A stretch of DNA of 64,000 nt from an uncultured Pelagibacteraceae bacterium (GCA_902567495.1 CACFMO010000001.1:62001-126000); one strand, 5' to 3'; positions 39,682-50,399 are shown, counted from the stretch's first letter. Numbers and translations are program-made. Notes: generated by a model not told the origin, from the sequence alone.

Positions 39682-40140
39682 TTAAATTTTCCTTAAATAT
39701 TTTGCTGGGTTACCTGCGTAGATACCTTTTTTTTTAATATTTTTAGTAACTACTGATCCAGCTCCAATGACAGATCCCCTACAGATATGAACTGGTAAAA
39801 TTGTTGAATTGGATCCAATCAGCACATCATCGGCAATTACTGTTTTTTTAAAATATTTTGGGTTTCTATTTATTTTACCTTTCTTAAAATCATCATTTGT
39901 AAACATAGTACCATGGCCTATAAAACAATTCTTTCCAATTTTTACTTTCTCGCATATAAATGAATGACTTTGTACTCGTGTATTATCACCAATATAAGAA
40001 TTTTTTTGTATTTCGACAAAAGGTCCAATAAAAACATTTTTACCAAATTTAGAACCATAAATATTTGATGGCTCTATAACAGTACAGTTCTTTCCAAACT
40101 TTAAATTTTTAATCTTAGATTTAATCTTTTTAATTTTCAA
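39682..40140 (-). CDS. Left-handed beta-helix (hexapeptide) acyltransferase
   Basis: Hexapeptide repeats FGKNVFIGPFVEIQKNSYIGDNTRVQSHSFICEKVKIGKNCFIGHG...IGAGSVVTKNI...GNPAKYLRKI. Confidence 0.9.
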   Translation of the reverse strand: MKIKKIKSKIKNLKFGKNCTVIEPSNIYGSKFGKNVFIGPFVEIQKNSYIGDNTRVQSHSFICEKVKIGKNCFIGHGTMFTNDDFKKGKINRNPKYFKKTVIADDVLIGSNSTILPVHICRGSVIGAGSVVTKNIKKKGIYAGNPAKYLRKI

Positions 40141-42276
40141 TTAATCCATCCATTTTAATTTTTTTGGAATTTCTCTATTAAATGATTTTGAAATAATATA
40201 ATTAGCGACTTTTTGACATTCAAAAAGATCAAAATATTTTTTTCTACCTTTTTTTGCAACATTAATTCTTTTTTTATCATTCGATTTGTAAAAGTTTATT
40301 TTATTTGCCAAATCTTCTAAACCTGAATAAAAAATAACTTCATTTCCATTAAAAAAATTACTTAATTGTGTTCTTTTATCAATAAATGTTAATAAACCGT
40401 TTCCTATTAAAGAAGCAATTCTATTACTCGTTAAATATTTAAGAGGCTTACCTCTGGTTAAATTTAAAGCCATTTTAGAGTTAACTATAACTTTATAAAA
40501 ATCTTCGGCCCATACAGGCTCTCTATTATTGTATCCGTATATGTCAAAAATTATATTAGGACATTCCGTAATTAGTTCAGTAATAAAATTATGTCTTTCA
40601 TCCTGCTTGTCACGTTTTAATTTTCCTCTATTTACTCCATGACTCATTGAGAAAAAAACATCGTTTATTTGATTGTTATTTTCATAAATTTTTAATTTTT
40701 CAATATTTTTGTCAACCGGAATTGGAAGATAATGAAAATTTTTTTTCTTTCTCAAAAAATCTAATGTGGATGGATGCGTTGTAATGAAATTTGATGTAAC
40801 AAAATTATCATATTTTAGTAATTTTTTTCTGTTAGAAGCAAAATCAGGGCCTGTATCAGCGAGGTGATCCTCAAACCATTGTGAAATGACTGTTTTTTTA
40901 CTTAAATCTTTAATTTTTTCCAGTGTATCACTGTCAATATCATAAGAATGGCCTAATAAAATTAAATCAGGTTTATAATTCTTGGCTGTTTCATATATCA
41001 TGGTGTTTAGATAACTTGTCCCTTTAAAATCTCTTAATGATTTATTGAATTTTCCAACATCCCTATCACTTAAATTGATAACATCGTGACCATTTCTTAT
41101 AAAACCATTGGCTAATTTTTTCGCGATTGAAATATAATATAATCTATTAAACTGACGATTACCAAAATTTGAAATATTTAATATTTTTAAATTAGATATA
41201 TTTCGATTAACAAATATATTTTTTTCATTTATTATTTCTTCACGCAATTCATCAAATATTTTTGTATTTTTTTTTATATCATGGAAAACATAATTGATTG
41301 ATTTTTTTTGTAGATCCTCTCTTAGTTTTTTGTTTAAAATTAGTTGTTTTATTTTTTTATATATTTCATTTTGATTGATTTTATTGAGATACAAACCGTA
41401 AGGAATAGTCTCTGGAAGACCACCTTTTTTTGAAAGTATTGTAGCGCAACCCCTAGATGCTGCTTCTAACGATGTACGCCCAAATGGCTCTTCCCAATGT
41501 GAAGGTACAACAGAAATGCTGGATTTTTTGTAAATCTGTAAAGTTTCATCATGAGTAATCCATCCTAAATGAATTAATCTATCGTGCTTAAAATTATACT
41601 TCTCTCTAGGTTCATCTCCAATGACAATACTTTTCCAATCTTTATATTTTTTTAATATTCTAATAATTGCTCGACCAAAAGTGTCATATCCTTTTGAGTG
41701 ATTTAATTTACCAACAAAAGTAATAATTTTTTCTTTTTTTGGCATTTTGGTAATTTTGTTTATAGCTGGATATAAAACTTGTGTTTTTTCGTGATTTTTA
41801 ATATCTAAACCTTCAAAAAATTTTTCTTTAACCCAATTACTAACAAATGTAATTTTGCTACATAATTTTATAAGATGTTTTCTCTCTTTTGGTGTCACTG
41901 CACCTCGTAGTGTTTGAGGATTGTTGTGAATTACTAATATATACCTTTGGTTAGGAAAGTTCTTTTCGATATGAAGAATATAAGAAGGTCTATTATGAAT
42001 TTCGATAAGAGAAAATTTTTTTTTATTTAATACATCGATGAATTTATTGACATATTTTAAGTTTTTACTTTGAACTCCAAAATTTGAAAATTTTAAGTTA
42101 ACATATTTAAAATTATCAAAGGTTTTGCTTACATTTGACGTAAAACCAAATATCGTTGTGTTTTTTTTAAGCTTACTTTCCTTTGAAAAATCTTTAACCC
42201 AAATAGAAGCTGAACCAGCGTTGTCTTTAATGAATTGATCTTTGTAAGGTAACAAAACAGCAATATTATTTTGCAT
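40141..42276 (-). CDS. Large two-module glycosyltransferase (GT4-like N-terminal module plus CgeB-like C-terminal module)
   Basis: FVGKLNHSKGYDTFGRAIIRIL, VPSHWEEPFGRTSLEAASRGCATILSKKGGLPET; second module from ~residue 355, LKILNISNFGNRQFNRLYY...SNRIASLIGNGLLTFIDKRTQL. Confidence 0.85.
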   Translation of the reverse strand: MQNNIAVLLPYKDQFIKDNAGSASIWVKDFSKESKLKKNTTIFGFTSNVSKTFDNFKYVNLKFSNFGVQSKNLKYVNKFIDVLNKKKFSLIEIHNRPSYILHIEKNFPNQRYILVIHNNPQTLRGAVTPKERKHLIKLCSKITFVSNWVKEKFFEGLDIKNHEKTQVLYPAINKITKMPKKEKIITFVGKLNHSKGYDTFGRAIIRILKKYKDWKSIVIGDEPREKYNFKHDRLIHLGWITHDETLQIYKKSSISVVPSHWEEPFGRTSLEAASRGCATILSKKGGLPETIPYGLYLNKINQNEIYKKIKQLILNKKLREDLQKKSINYVFHDIKKNTKIFDELREEIINEKNIFVNRNISNLKILNISNFGNRQFNRLYYISIAKKLANGFIRNGHDVINLSDRDVGKFNKSLRDFKGTSYLNTMIYETAKNYKPDLILLGHSYDIDSDTLEKIKDLSKKTVISQWFEDHLADTGPDFASNRKKLLKYDNFVTSNFITTHPSTLDFLRKKKNFHYLPIPVDKNIEKLKIYENNNQINDVFFSMSHGVNRGKLKRDKQDERHNFITELITECPNIIFDIYGYNNREPVWAEDFYKVIVNSKMALNLTRGKPLKYLTSNRIASLIGNGLLTFIDKRTQLSNFFNGNEVIFYSGLEDLANKINFYKSNDKKRINVAKKGRKKYFDLFECQKVANYIISKSFNREIPKKLKWMD

Positions 42277-42280
42277 TAAA

Positions 42281-43069
42281 TTAATATCCCTTGGCTTCTT
42301 TTTTTTCTATCTTTTTAAATTTACTTACAGCTTCTTTTGCACCACCAGACATAAATCTCTGATCAGAACCAACTGTTACTAATTGAAAACCCTTATCTAT
42401 CATTTTCTGGGCGTATTCTGCCTTCATATTATGAATACCTGCAATTATATTATTTTTTTTTGCATGTTCTAGTATTTTCATAATTGTATCATAAACCTTA
42501 TCACCCTCTGGTTTATCAAAACTTGGTTCCTCACCAATAGCTAAGCTTAGATCAGCAGGTCCAATATAAATTCCATTAAGACCAGGTGTCGTCATTATAG
42601 AATCTAAGTTTTCCAATGCTTCTTTTGTCTCAATCATAGCAAATTTTAACAGCTCATCATTTGCGTGCTTACCGTAATCCCCCCCACCATACAAAAGACC
42701 TCTTATTGGCCCAAAGCTTCTGTAACCTTTTGGTGGATATAAGCAGGCTTTAACAAAATTTTCGGCTTCTTTTCTATTACTTACCATTGGACATATAACT
42801 CCATAAGATCCTGCATCTAAAATTTTCATAATTTGTCCAGGTTCATTCCAATTTACCCTTGCCATTGGAACTACATCAGTTGTTGAAATTGCTTGAAGCA
42901 TTTGTAGTGCATTTGGATAGTCTACGACACCGTGTTGCATATCAATGGTTAAAGAATCCCATCCTTGATTTGCCATCACTTCGGCAGAAAATGAATTTGG
43001 TATTTGAAGCCAACCGTTTATTACAGCTTTACCCTCAGAAAAAATTTTTTTAAGCTTATTTTTTCTCAT
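42281..43069 (-). CDS. HpcH/HpaI-family aldolase
   Basis: WDSLTIDMQHGVVDYPNALQML, ICPMVSNRKEAENFVKACLYPPKGYRSFGP, GIYIGPADLSLAIG. Confidence 0.92.
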   Translation of the reverse strand: MRKNKLKKIFSEGKAVINGWLQIPNSFSAEVMANQGWDSLTIDMQHGVVDYPNALQMLQAISTTDVVPMARVNWNEPGQIMKILDAGSYGVICPMVSNRKEAENFVKACLYPPKGYRSFGPIRGLLYGGGDYGKHANDELLKFAMIETKEALENLDSIMTTPGLNGIYIGPADLSLAIGEEPSFDKPEGDKVYDTIMKILEHAKKNNIIAGIHNMKAEYAQKMIDKGFQLVTVGSDQRFMSGGAKEAVSKFKKIEKKEAKGY

Positions 43070-43072
43070 TAA

Positions 43073-44515
43073 CTAACCAGATAGGCCTAGGTGAGTATAT
43101 TTAATATTTAAATAATCTTTTATCCCAACTGAACCACCTTCTCGACCATATCCCGTTTGCTTGATACCACCGAATGGTGTTTCTGCAGTTGCTACTACCG
43201 GAGTATTAACTGCAACAACTCCTGTTTCTAATTGTTCTGAAGCTTTAAATGCTTTTTCCATTGAATTTGTACAAATATATCCAGCTAAACCACAATCATG
43301 ATTGTTTGCTCTTTTAATAACTTCATCAAAGTCTTTAAAAGTAGTAATAGCTGTTATCGGACCAAAAGGCTCTTCTGTCATTACTGTAAAATTATCTTTA
43401 ATACCATCGATTATAGTTGGTTCATAAAAATATCCTTTATTAAAACCAGATGGCCTTTTACCACCATATAGTACTTTGCCACCTTCTTTTTTTGTCTTTT
43501 CAACTAATTTTTCAATTTCTTCTAATCTTTTTTTAGTTGTAATAGGTCCAAGATGAACACCTTCTTTCATTCCATCACCTAATTTAAGTTTTTTTGTTTT
43601 TTCAATAAAAGTTTTTGCAAATTCATTTTTTTTACTTTCATGAATATAAAATCTACTTGGTGAAATACAAACCTGTCCATTATTTCTATATTTCGATGTA
43701 ATTGCCATATCAGTAACTTTTTCGATATTTGAGTCTTCGAACACTATAAAAGGAGCATGTCCACTAAGCTCCATTGTAACTCTTTGAACTTTATCTGCTG
43801 CTTTTTTTAATATTAATTTTCCTACTCTAGTAGACCCTGTGATTGAAACTTTTTTAATAATATTTGATGAAATTAATTCATTAGACACCTCTTCTGGATC
43901 TCCAGATAAAAGATTAACCACTCCTGGAGGAATACCAGCGTCATTAATTATATTCATTAACTCCATAACAGCTCCAGGTGTTATTACGTCAGGTTTTACA
44001 ATAACAGAACAGCCCGCAGCTAATGCTGTTGAAATTTTTCGAGAAGCTAAAATTATTGGAAAGTTCCATGGGATTAATGCGGCAACAACTCCCACTGGTT
44101 GGTAATTGACCTGAACTCTAGTATTTTCAAATCTACTTTCAACGGTTTGGCCGAATATTCTTTTAGTTTCTTCAGAATTCCATTCAAAAATATCTGCTCC
44201 TCCCCCTACTTCACCCTCACCTTCAACTAATGGTTTTCCAACCTCAAGAGCTAACCACTTTGCAAGTTCTTTTTTCCTTTCTCGCATGAGGTCTGCAATT
44301 TTTCTAATTTTATATGATCTCTGCCATGGCGGAGTTTTCTTCCAAACCTTAAAGCCTTCTTCAGCTGATTTTAATGCTTTTGTAACATCTGCTTTTGTAG
44401 CTTTTGATGCTTTTCCAATTACGTCCTCTGTAGCTGGATTTATGACATCGTAAGTTTCATTTTTTTCAGAAGGCTGCCATTTACCGTGTATGAATTGACC
44501 AAATTTTGAATACAT
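43073..44515 (-). CDS. NAD(P)-dependent aldehyde dehydrogenase
   Basis: ALIPWNFPIILASRKISTALAAGCSVIVKP, VSITGSTRVGK, VTMELSGHAPFIVFEDSN, NNGQVCISPSRFYIHE, EEPFGPI. Confidence 0.92.
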   Translation of the reverse strand: MYSKFGQFIHGKWQPSEKNETYDVINPATEDVIGKASKATKADVTKALKSAEEGFKVWKKTPPWQRSYKIRKIADLMRERKKELAKWLALEVGKPLVEGEGEVGGGADIFEWNSEETKRIFGQTVESRFENTRVQVNYQPVGVVAALIPWNFPIILASRKISTALAAGCSVIVKPDVITPGAVMELMNIINDAGIPPGVVNLLSGDPEEVSNELISSNIIKKVSITGSTRVGKLILKKAADKVQRVTMELSGHAPFIVFEDSNIEKVTDMAITSKYRNNGQVCISPSRFYIHESKKNEFAKTFIEKTKKLKLGDGMKEGVHLGPITTKKRLEEIEKLVEKTKKEGGKVLYGGKRPSGFNKGYFYEPTIIDGIKDNFTVMTEEPFGPITAITTFKDFDEVIKRANNHDCGLAGYICTNSMEKAFKASEQLETGVVAVNTPVVATAETPFGGIKQTGYGREGGSVGIKDYLNIKYTHLGLSG

Positions 44516-44573
44516 TTTTAAATTTTTATTGCTTAAAACTACAATATTTCTTAGGGTTCACTTTAATTAATTT

Positions 44574-46418
44574 ATGAAAAAAATTCAACTAACTTGTGCA
44601 CATGCTATTGTTAAATATCTAATATCACAGAAAATATTAGTTGACGGTAAAAAATTACCCCTGTTTGCAGGTGCATTTGGAATTTTTGGTCATGGAAATG
44701 TAGCTTGTTTAGGACAGGCTCTAGAAGAAAATAAAAAAGAACTTCCTACTTGGAGAGGCCATCATGAACAGAATATGGCTTTAACAGGTATTGCTTTTTC
44801 GAGAGCTAAAAGAAGAAAACAAATTTTTGTTGCAACAAGTTCTGTTGGTCCAGGTTCAACAAACATGCTTACAGCTGCAGCGGTTGCTATGAGTAATCGA
44901 TTGCCTATACTTTTTTTACCAGGAGATACTTACGCTAACAGAATGCCTGATCCTGTATTACAACAAGTTGAACATTTTAATAATCCAAACATAACACAAA
45001 ATGATGCTTTCAAATATGTAACTCGATACTTTGATAGAATCACTAGACCAGAGCAAATACTTCAAACATTTCCGCAAGCCATTCAAACAATGATCGATCC
45101 CGCGGATTGTGGACCTGCGTGTATTTCTTTATCTCAAGATGTGCAAGGTGAAACCTTTGATTATCCAGAAGAATTTTTTAATGAGAAAATTCATACAATA
45201 AGAAGACCAAGACCTGATGATTATCAAATTAAACAAGCAGCAGTTTTAATTAAAAAATCAAAAAATCCAATAATTATTTCAGGAGGAGGAATTTTTTATT
45301 CTGATGCAATGAAAGAATTAAGTCAATTTGCAAAAAAACATAATATTCCTACAGCACAAACTGTAATGGGTTATTCAACTATGAAAAAAGATGATCCATA
45401 CTTTCTAGGTGCCATTGGCGGGTTCGGTGGAAAGGCTCCAAATGATTTTATGAAAAAAACAGATTTAGCTATTGCTATTGGAACAAAATTGGCTGATTTC
45501 ACGACTGGATCGTGGACAAATTTTGAAAATCCAAATTTTAAATTAGTTTCAATAAATGTATCAAGATTTGATGCTAATAAGCATATGGCTCAATCTATTG
45601 TTGGTGATGCGAAAGTTTGTATTCATGATTTAACTGTTGCTTTAGGAAGTTGGAAAGCATCGGATGAATGGTATAAAAAATCAAGAAGTGCAGTTAAATC
45701 TTGGAATAATTACCTTGATAAAGAAAGTGGTCCTACAAATCAAAAATTACCATCTTATGCGCATGTTGCGGGCGCAGTTTATAGAAAATCAGATCCATCT
45801 GATATTGCTGTCACTGCAGCAGGAGGATTAGTTGGAGAAGTCTTGCAGGTTTGGAGACCTCGAGAATTAAATACTCATGAAACTGAATGGGGTTTTAGCT
45901 GTATGAGTTATGAAATCTCTGGAGCCTTAGGTATAAAAATGGCAAATCCAGAAAAAGAAGTTATAGCTTTTGTTGGTGATGGATCATACCTACTCTACAA
46001 TTCAGATATTTATAGTTCAGTTTTGACAAATCATAAATTAATTATAGTTGTTTGTGATAATGGAGGCCATGCTGTTATTAATAGATTACAACTTTACAAA
46101 GGTGGCAAAGAATTTAATTGCCTATTTGAAAGTTCTAAAGTTCAAAACATAAAAAAAATAGATTTTGCTAAACACGCTATAAGTTTAGGTGCAACTGGTG
46201 AAAATGTAAATTCTATAAATGAACTTGAACAAGCTTTTATAAGAGCTAAAAAATCAAAAACAACTTATGTAATATCTATCAAAACTGATGGATATCAATG
46301 GTTAGAAGGTTCAGCATATTGGGAGAGTCCTACTTTAACAAAACCATCTACTAAAGAAAATGAGAGAGCTCTAAAAGAACATCTACAAGGTAAATCAAAA
46401 CAAAGACAAGGTGTTTAA
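44574..46418 (+). CDS. iolD: 3D-(3,5/4)-trihydroxycyclohexane-1,2-dione acylhydrolase (ThDP enzyme)
   Basis: GAFGIFGHGNVACLGQAL, RGHHEQNMALTGIAFSRAKRR, SSVGPGSTNMLTAAAVA, LPGDTYANRMPDPVLQQVEHF, FVGDGSYLLYNSDIYSSV. Confidence 0.93.
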   Translation: MKKIQLTCAHAIVKYLISQKILVDGKKLPLFAGAFGIFGHGNVACLGQALEENKKELPTWRGHHEQNMALTGIAFSRAKRRKQIFVATSSVGPGSTNMLTAAAVAMSNRLPILFLPGDTYANRMPDPVLQQVEHFNNPNITQNDAFKYVTRYFDRITRPEQILQTFPQAIQTMIDPADCGPACISLSQDVQGETFDYPEEFFNEKIHTIRRPRPDDYQIKQAAVLIKKSKNPIIISGGGIFYSDAMKELSQFAKKHNIPTAQTVMGYSTMKKDDPYFLGAIGGFGGKAPNDFMKKTDLAIAIGTKLADFTTGSWTNFENPNFKLVSINVSRFDANKHMAQSIVGDAKVCIHDLTVALGSWKASDEWYKKSRSAVKSWNNYLDKESGPTNQKLPSYAHVAGAVYRKSDPSDIAVTAAGGLVGEVLQVWRPRELNTHETEWGFSCMSYEISGALGIKMANPEKEVIAFVGDGSYLLYNSDIYSSVLTNHKLIIVVCDNGGHAVINRLQLYKGGKEFNCLFESSKVQNIKKIDFAKHAISLGATGENVNSINELEQAFIRAKKSKTTYVISIKTDGYQWLEGSAYWESPTLTKPSTKENERALKEHLQGKSKQRQGV

Positions 46419-46423
46419 TCTAA

Positions 46424-47581
46424 ATGGTTAAGGTTTTTAAAGTTGGTCTTATAGGTTGTGGACACATAGCCGAAACTTATTTTAGAGCCCATAAATACTT
46501 TAATAATTTCAGAATTATTAAATGTGCAGATATAAATCATTTAGCTGCAAAGAAATGCGCTACAACTTATAAAATAAAAGCTTTGAGTGTGAAAAATTTA
46601 CTTAAAGATAAAGAAATTGAAATAATATTAAATCTTACTGTTCCAAAAGCACACTTTGAGGTCTCCAAAAAAGCTCTTTTAAATAATAAGCATGTTTATA
46701 CAGAAAAACCAATGGCTATTAATTTAAAAGATGGAAAGGAGTTATTAAAAATCTCAAAAAGAAAAAGACTTTATATTGGTAACGCCCCAGATACATTTCT
46801 AGGTGGTGGTAATCAAAAATCAAAAGAAATATTAGAGAAAAATTTTATTGGTAAAATTAATTTAGGAAACATTATTTTTGCTTACCCTGGAGTACAATCT
46901 TATCACCCAAATCCTGAACCGTGGTTTGCAAAAAAAGAAGGCGGTCCTGTTATCGATATGGGGCCTTATTATTTGACTGCATTAGTAAACTTATTAGGAC
47001 CGGCAAAACAAGTCTGGGGTAGCTTTATGTGGAACAAAAAAAAGAGGATAATAGGTATCGGACCAAGAAAAGGTAAATCAATAAAAGTTTTGTGTCCAAC
47101 CACTTACCTAGGAACAATTTTTTTTAATAGTGGAGCAATAATAAGATTTACTCTTTCTTTTGATGTAATAGCACATCACAGAAATCATATTGAGTTATAT
47201 GGTAGTAAAGGTTCAATACTCGTACCAGACCCAAACATGTTTGGAGGTTCAGTTTATACATGCAAAAAACTTGGAGGAGCTTGGAAAGAACACAGAACAA
47301 ATAAAATGTATTTAGGAAAAATTAATATTAGACAGAAAAGTTTGAGAGCAAACGAAGCACCGATAAATGCAAATTACAGAGGTGTTGGATTAGCTGAAAT
47401 GGCCTATTGTATTCAAAATAAAAAGAAACATAGATGCAATGGAGATTTATCTTTTCATGTATTGGATATAATACAATCGATCATGATAGCTGCTAAAAAA
47501 AGAAAAAGGATTAATATAAAATCCTCTTGCAGTATACCTAAAAAGTTTTCTTCGACTGAAATACGCAAAATACTTAAATAA
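46424..47581 (+). CDS. Gfo/Idh/MocA family oxidoreductase
   Basis: GLIGCGHIAETYFRAHKYF, LLNNKHVYTEKPMAI, GNAPDTFLGGGNQKSKEI, GGPVIDMGPYYLTALVNLLGP. Confidence 0.9.
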   Translation: MVKVFKVGLIGCGHIAETYFRAHKYFNNFRIIKCADINHLAAKKCATTYKIKALSVKNLLKDKEIEIILNLTVPKAHFEVSKKALLNNKHVYTEKPMAINLKDGKELLKISKRKRLYIGNAPDTFLGGGNQKSKEILEKNFIGKINLGNIIFAYPGVQSYHPNPEPWFAKKEGGPVIDMGPYYLTALVNLLGPAKQVWGSFMWNKKKRIIGIGPRKGKSIKVLCPTTYLGTIFFNSGAIIRFTLSFDVIAHHRNHIELYGSKGSILVPDPNMFGGSVYTCKKLGGAWKEHRTNKMYLGKINIRQKSLRANEAPINANYRGVGLAEMAYCIQNKKKHRCNGDLSFHVLDIIQSIMIAAKKRKRINIKSSCSIPKKFSSTEIRKILK

Positions 47582-48461
47582 GATTCTGTCTATTCAAAAT
47601 TGCAGCCCCTCTAACTCCACTGGCATCGCCGTATTTGGGTTTTAAAAAAACAGTTTTAAGATCTACCTTTTTAATATTATTAAATTCTGACAAGTATTTT
47701 TCTGTGATTATTTTAATCTCATCAAGAGATTTGATTTCGTTTGATACACCACCACCGAAAACAATTGCGTCAGGATCAATTATATTAATTATAAGTGATA
47801 AGCTTAGACCTAATTTATTGTTAAATTCTTCTACAATCATTTTTTCATTTGGTGAATTTTCTCTAGATTTTTTAAATATGTCTTTTGCAACAAGTTTTTT
47901 TTTAAATTTAGACAAATACTGTCTCTCTAAACCTTTTCCTGAAATAAACTCTTCAATGTTATGGTCTTTTTTGGATTTTCCTATAGGAACATGACCCCAT
48001 TCACCCGCAAATGCATTTGGTCCAACTAAAATTTTTTTATCTATAACTAATCCACCGCCACATCCTGAGCCTAAAATTATTCCAAAAACTATTTTGTAGT
48101 GCTGGGCTGAACCATCAAAAGCTTCTGATAATGCAAAACAATTAGCATCATTTTCACATAAAACTTTTCTATTTAAACTTTTAGAAATATCATCTGAAAA
48201 TTTCATATTATTTAACCATGGAGAGTTATAAGCGTTTTGAATAAGACCGGTATCTAAATTTGTTGAACCTGGATGACACACACCAACATTTAAATTCTTT
48301 TTAAATTTACTCTCAATTATTTTTACAGAGTCTGTAATTGAATTTAATGTTTCTTTATAATCCTCGGGTGACTCTTTTCTACTTCTGTGTAGTTCAGATC
48401 CATTGTCATCTAAAAGAACTGACTCGATTTTAGTTGCGCCTAAATCTATTCCAATTTGCAT
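47574..48461 (-). CDS. ROK-family sugar kinase
   Basis: [55 protein letters not shown]. Confidence 0.92.
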   Translation of the reverse strand: MQIGIDLGATKIESVLLDDNGSELHRSRKESPEDYKETLNSITDSVKIIESKFKKNLNVGVCHPGSTNLDTGLIQNAYNSPWLNNMKFSDDISKSLNRKVLCENDANCFALSEAFDGSAQHYKIVFGIILGSGCGGGLVIDKKILVGPNAFAGEWGHVPIGKSKKDHNIEEFISGKGLERQYLSKFKKKLVAKDIFKKSRENSPNEKMIVEEFNNKLGLSLSLIINIIDPDAIVFGGGVSNEIKSLDEIKIITEKYLSEFNNIKKVDLKTVFLKPKYGDASGVRGAAILNRQNLI

Positions 48462-49255
48462 TAATTTTTAGCAATTCTGTCAATTTCTTTTAATTCGACT
48501 TCAAGTTTATCTAGTTCTTCTCCTCCTGCCATCATACCTAACAGTTTTTCTCTAGATAAATTCTTTTTTTCAAAAGTGCCCATACTTTTTCCTCTATTCA
48601 AAATAGTAAAACTGTTTCCAACAGGGTATGCATGATGAACATTGTGTGTAATTAAAATAACACCTAAACCAGAAGCTGCAGCTTTAACAATGTATTTTAA
48701 AACCACAGAGGCTTGATGAACACCTAAAGCAGATGTTGGTTCATCTAATATTAAAACTTTTGCACCAAAATATATCGCTCTGGATATTGCCAAACATTGT
48801 CTCTCACCGCCAGACATGGTGCCCACTGCTTGTGATGGATCTCTAACATCAATCCCAATTTGACCCATTCTTTCAGAAGCTATGGTATTTGCTCTATTTA
48901 TATCGAAAGTTTTAAATGGACCAAAGCCTTTAGTAGGTTCTCTTCCCATAAAAAAATTTCTTGTTACACTCATTAATGAAACTAGAGCTAGATCTTGATA
49001 GACTGTAGCAATACCCATATCTAAGGCGTCTCTAGGTGAGTCAAAAATAGTTTTTTTTCCCTCAACTATAATCTCGCCTTCATCAGGTTTATGCACACCA
49101 GATAAAGTTTTGATTAACGTAGACTTTCCAGCTCCATTGTCACCGAGCAAACACATTATCTGACCTCTTTTAATGTGCATGGTTACATCTTTTAAAGCAA
49201 TAACAGATCCAAAAAATTTACTTATATTATTAAACTCTATTAAATTATCAGACAT
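48461..49255 (-). CDS. Sugar (inositol/fructose-type) ABC transporter ATP-binding protein
   Basis: [57 protein letters not shown]. Confidence 0.93.
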   Translation of the reverse strand: MSDNLIEFNNISKFFGSVIALKDVTMHIKRGQIMCLLGDNGAGKSTLIKTLSGVHKPDEGEIIVEGKKTIFDSPRDALDMGIATVYQDLALVSLMSVTRNFFMGREPTKGFGPFKTFDINRANTIASERMGQIGIDVRDPSQAVGTMSGGERQCLAISRAIYFGAKVLILDEPTSALGVHQASVVLKYIVKAAASGLGVILITHNVHHAYPVGNSFTILNRGKSMGTFEKKNLSREKLLGMMAGGEELDKLEVELKEIDRIAKN

Positions 49256-50374
49256 TTATTTATTTTCTGTAACCCTTCTTCTTATATAATTATTAAATAT
49301 TACAGCTATTAACATCATCACACCTAGAAAAACTTTGAACCAGTCGGTATCAACATCTGTATAATAAATTCCCATAGAAACCGTTCCAAATATCAATGCT
49401 CCAAAAGCTGCTCCTATCGCTGAGCCATACCCACCAGTTAATAAACAGCCACCTACTACTGCAGCAACAATTGCTTCTAACTCTTTTAAAAAACCTCTCA
49501 TTGTATCAGCCGATCCTGCATCCAATACTTGAACACAAGCGTAAACAGTAGCTGCTACTGCAGTTCCAATGAATAAACTTATTTTAACCCTACCTACAGG
49601 AACCCCAACATTTCTTGCACCAAGTTTATCTCCACCAGATGCAAATATCCAATTTCCATATCTAGTTTTCATAAGCAACCAAGTTGCGAATATTGTCATA
49701 GCAATCCACCATATAACAGACGCAGGAATTCCCGTTGCTAATGGAGTGCCATCTTGTCTTAATTCAATTAAACCTAAAGATCCGAGCCAGGTAAAAACAA
49801 ATTGAAAAGCATCTGCAGAAAAAATCCAAGCTATCGGATCGTCTTCTACTAAAACTCTTAATCCTGGTACTTGTGTTCTTCCAGTGATTAACCTTGTTAT
49901 AGCTAAAGTTGCACCTCTTAAAATGAACAACATTGCTAGTGTAACAATAAATGATGGAAGACCTGTTCTTACTACTAAAATTCCATTAGCATAACCAACT
50001 AAAACAGCCATAGAAAAAGCAAATAAAATACTCATCCATAGTGGCCAGCCCCAATATATTGCTGGTATGGCGATACAAATTCCGGCAAAGCCGATCATTG
50101 ATCCAACCGATAAATCAAACTCTCCACCGATCATTAGTAAAGCTGCAGCTACAGCGATAATTCCTAAATTAGCTGATACCTCTAAAAAATTAATTGTTCC
50201 ATATGCACTGAACATTCCAGTATCACCAGCTATAATTCCAAAAAATATAAATACTAAAATTGAACCACCAAGCGCACCTAATTCGGGTCGATTTAATAAT
50301 ACTTTAAGCTTAGAAACTTTTCTTAATCTCTCGTCACTAGATTTGTTTTGAATACTTTTTGACTTAGTTGACAT
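49256..50374 (-). CDS. Sugar ABC transporter permease (RbsC/FrcC type)
   Basis: MIGGEFDLSVGSMIGFAGI, NGILVVRTGLPSFIVTLAMLFILRGATLAITR, multi-TM. Confidence 0.92.
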   Translation of the reverse strand: MSTKSKSIQNKSSDERLRKVSKLKVLLNRPELGALGGSILVFIFFGIIAGDTGMFSAYGTINFLEVSANLGIIAVAAALLMIGGEFDLSVGSMIGFAGICIAIPAIYWGWPLWMSILFAFSMAVLVGYANGILVVRTGLPSFIVTLAMLFILRGATLAITRLITGRTQVPGLRVLVEDDPIAWIFSADAFQFVFTWLGSLGLIELRQDGTPLATGIPASVIWWIAMTIFATWLLMKTRYGNWIFASGGDKLGARNVGVPVGRVKISLFIGTAVAATVYACVQVLDAGSADTMRGFLKELEAIVAAVVGGCLLTGGYGSAIGAAFGALIFGTVSMGIYYTDVDTDWFKVFLGVMMLIAVIFNNYIRRRVTENK

Positions 50375-50399
50375 AATTTTAAATTTTTTTTAAAAAAAA

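Noticed and set aside
35532-42280. Complete prophage
   Set aside because: Only a recombinase and one phage-like cupin; no terminase, portal, capsid, tail or replication genes.
49569-50351. Antisense ORFs within the ABC permease gene
   Set aside because: Codon-mirror artifacts opposite a strongly conserved permease.
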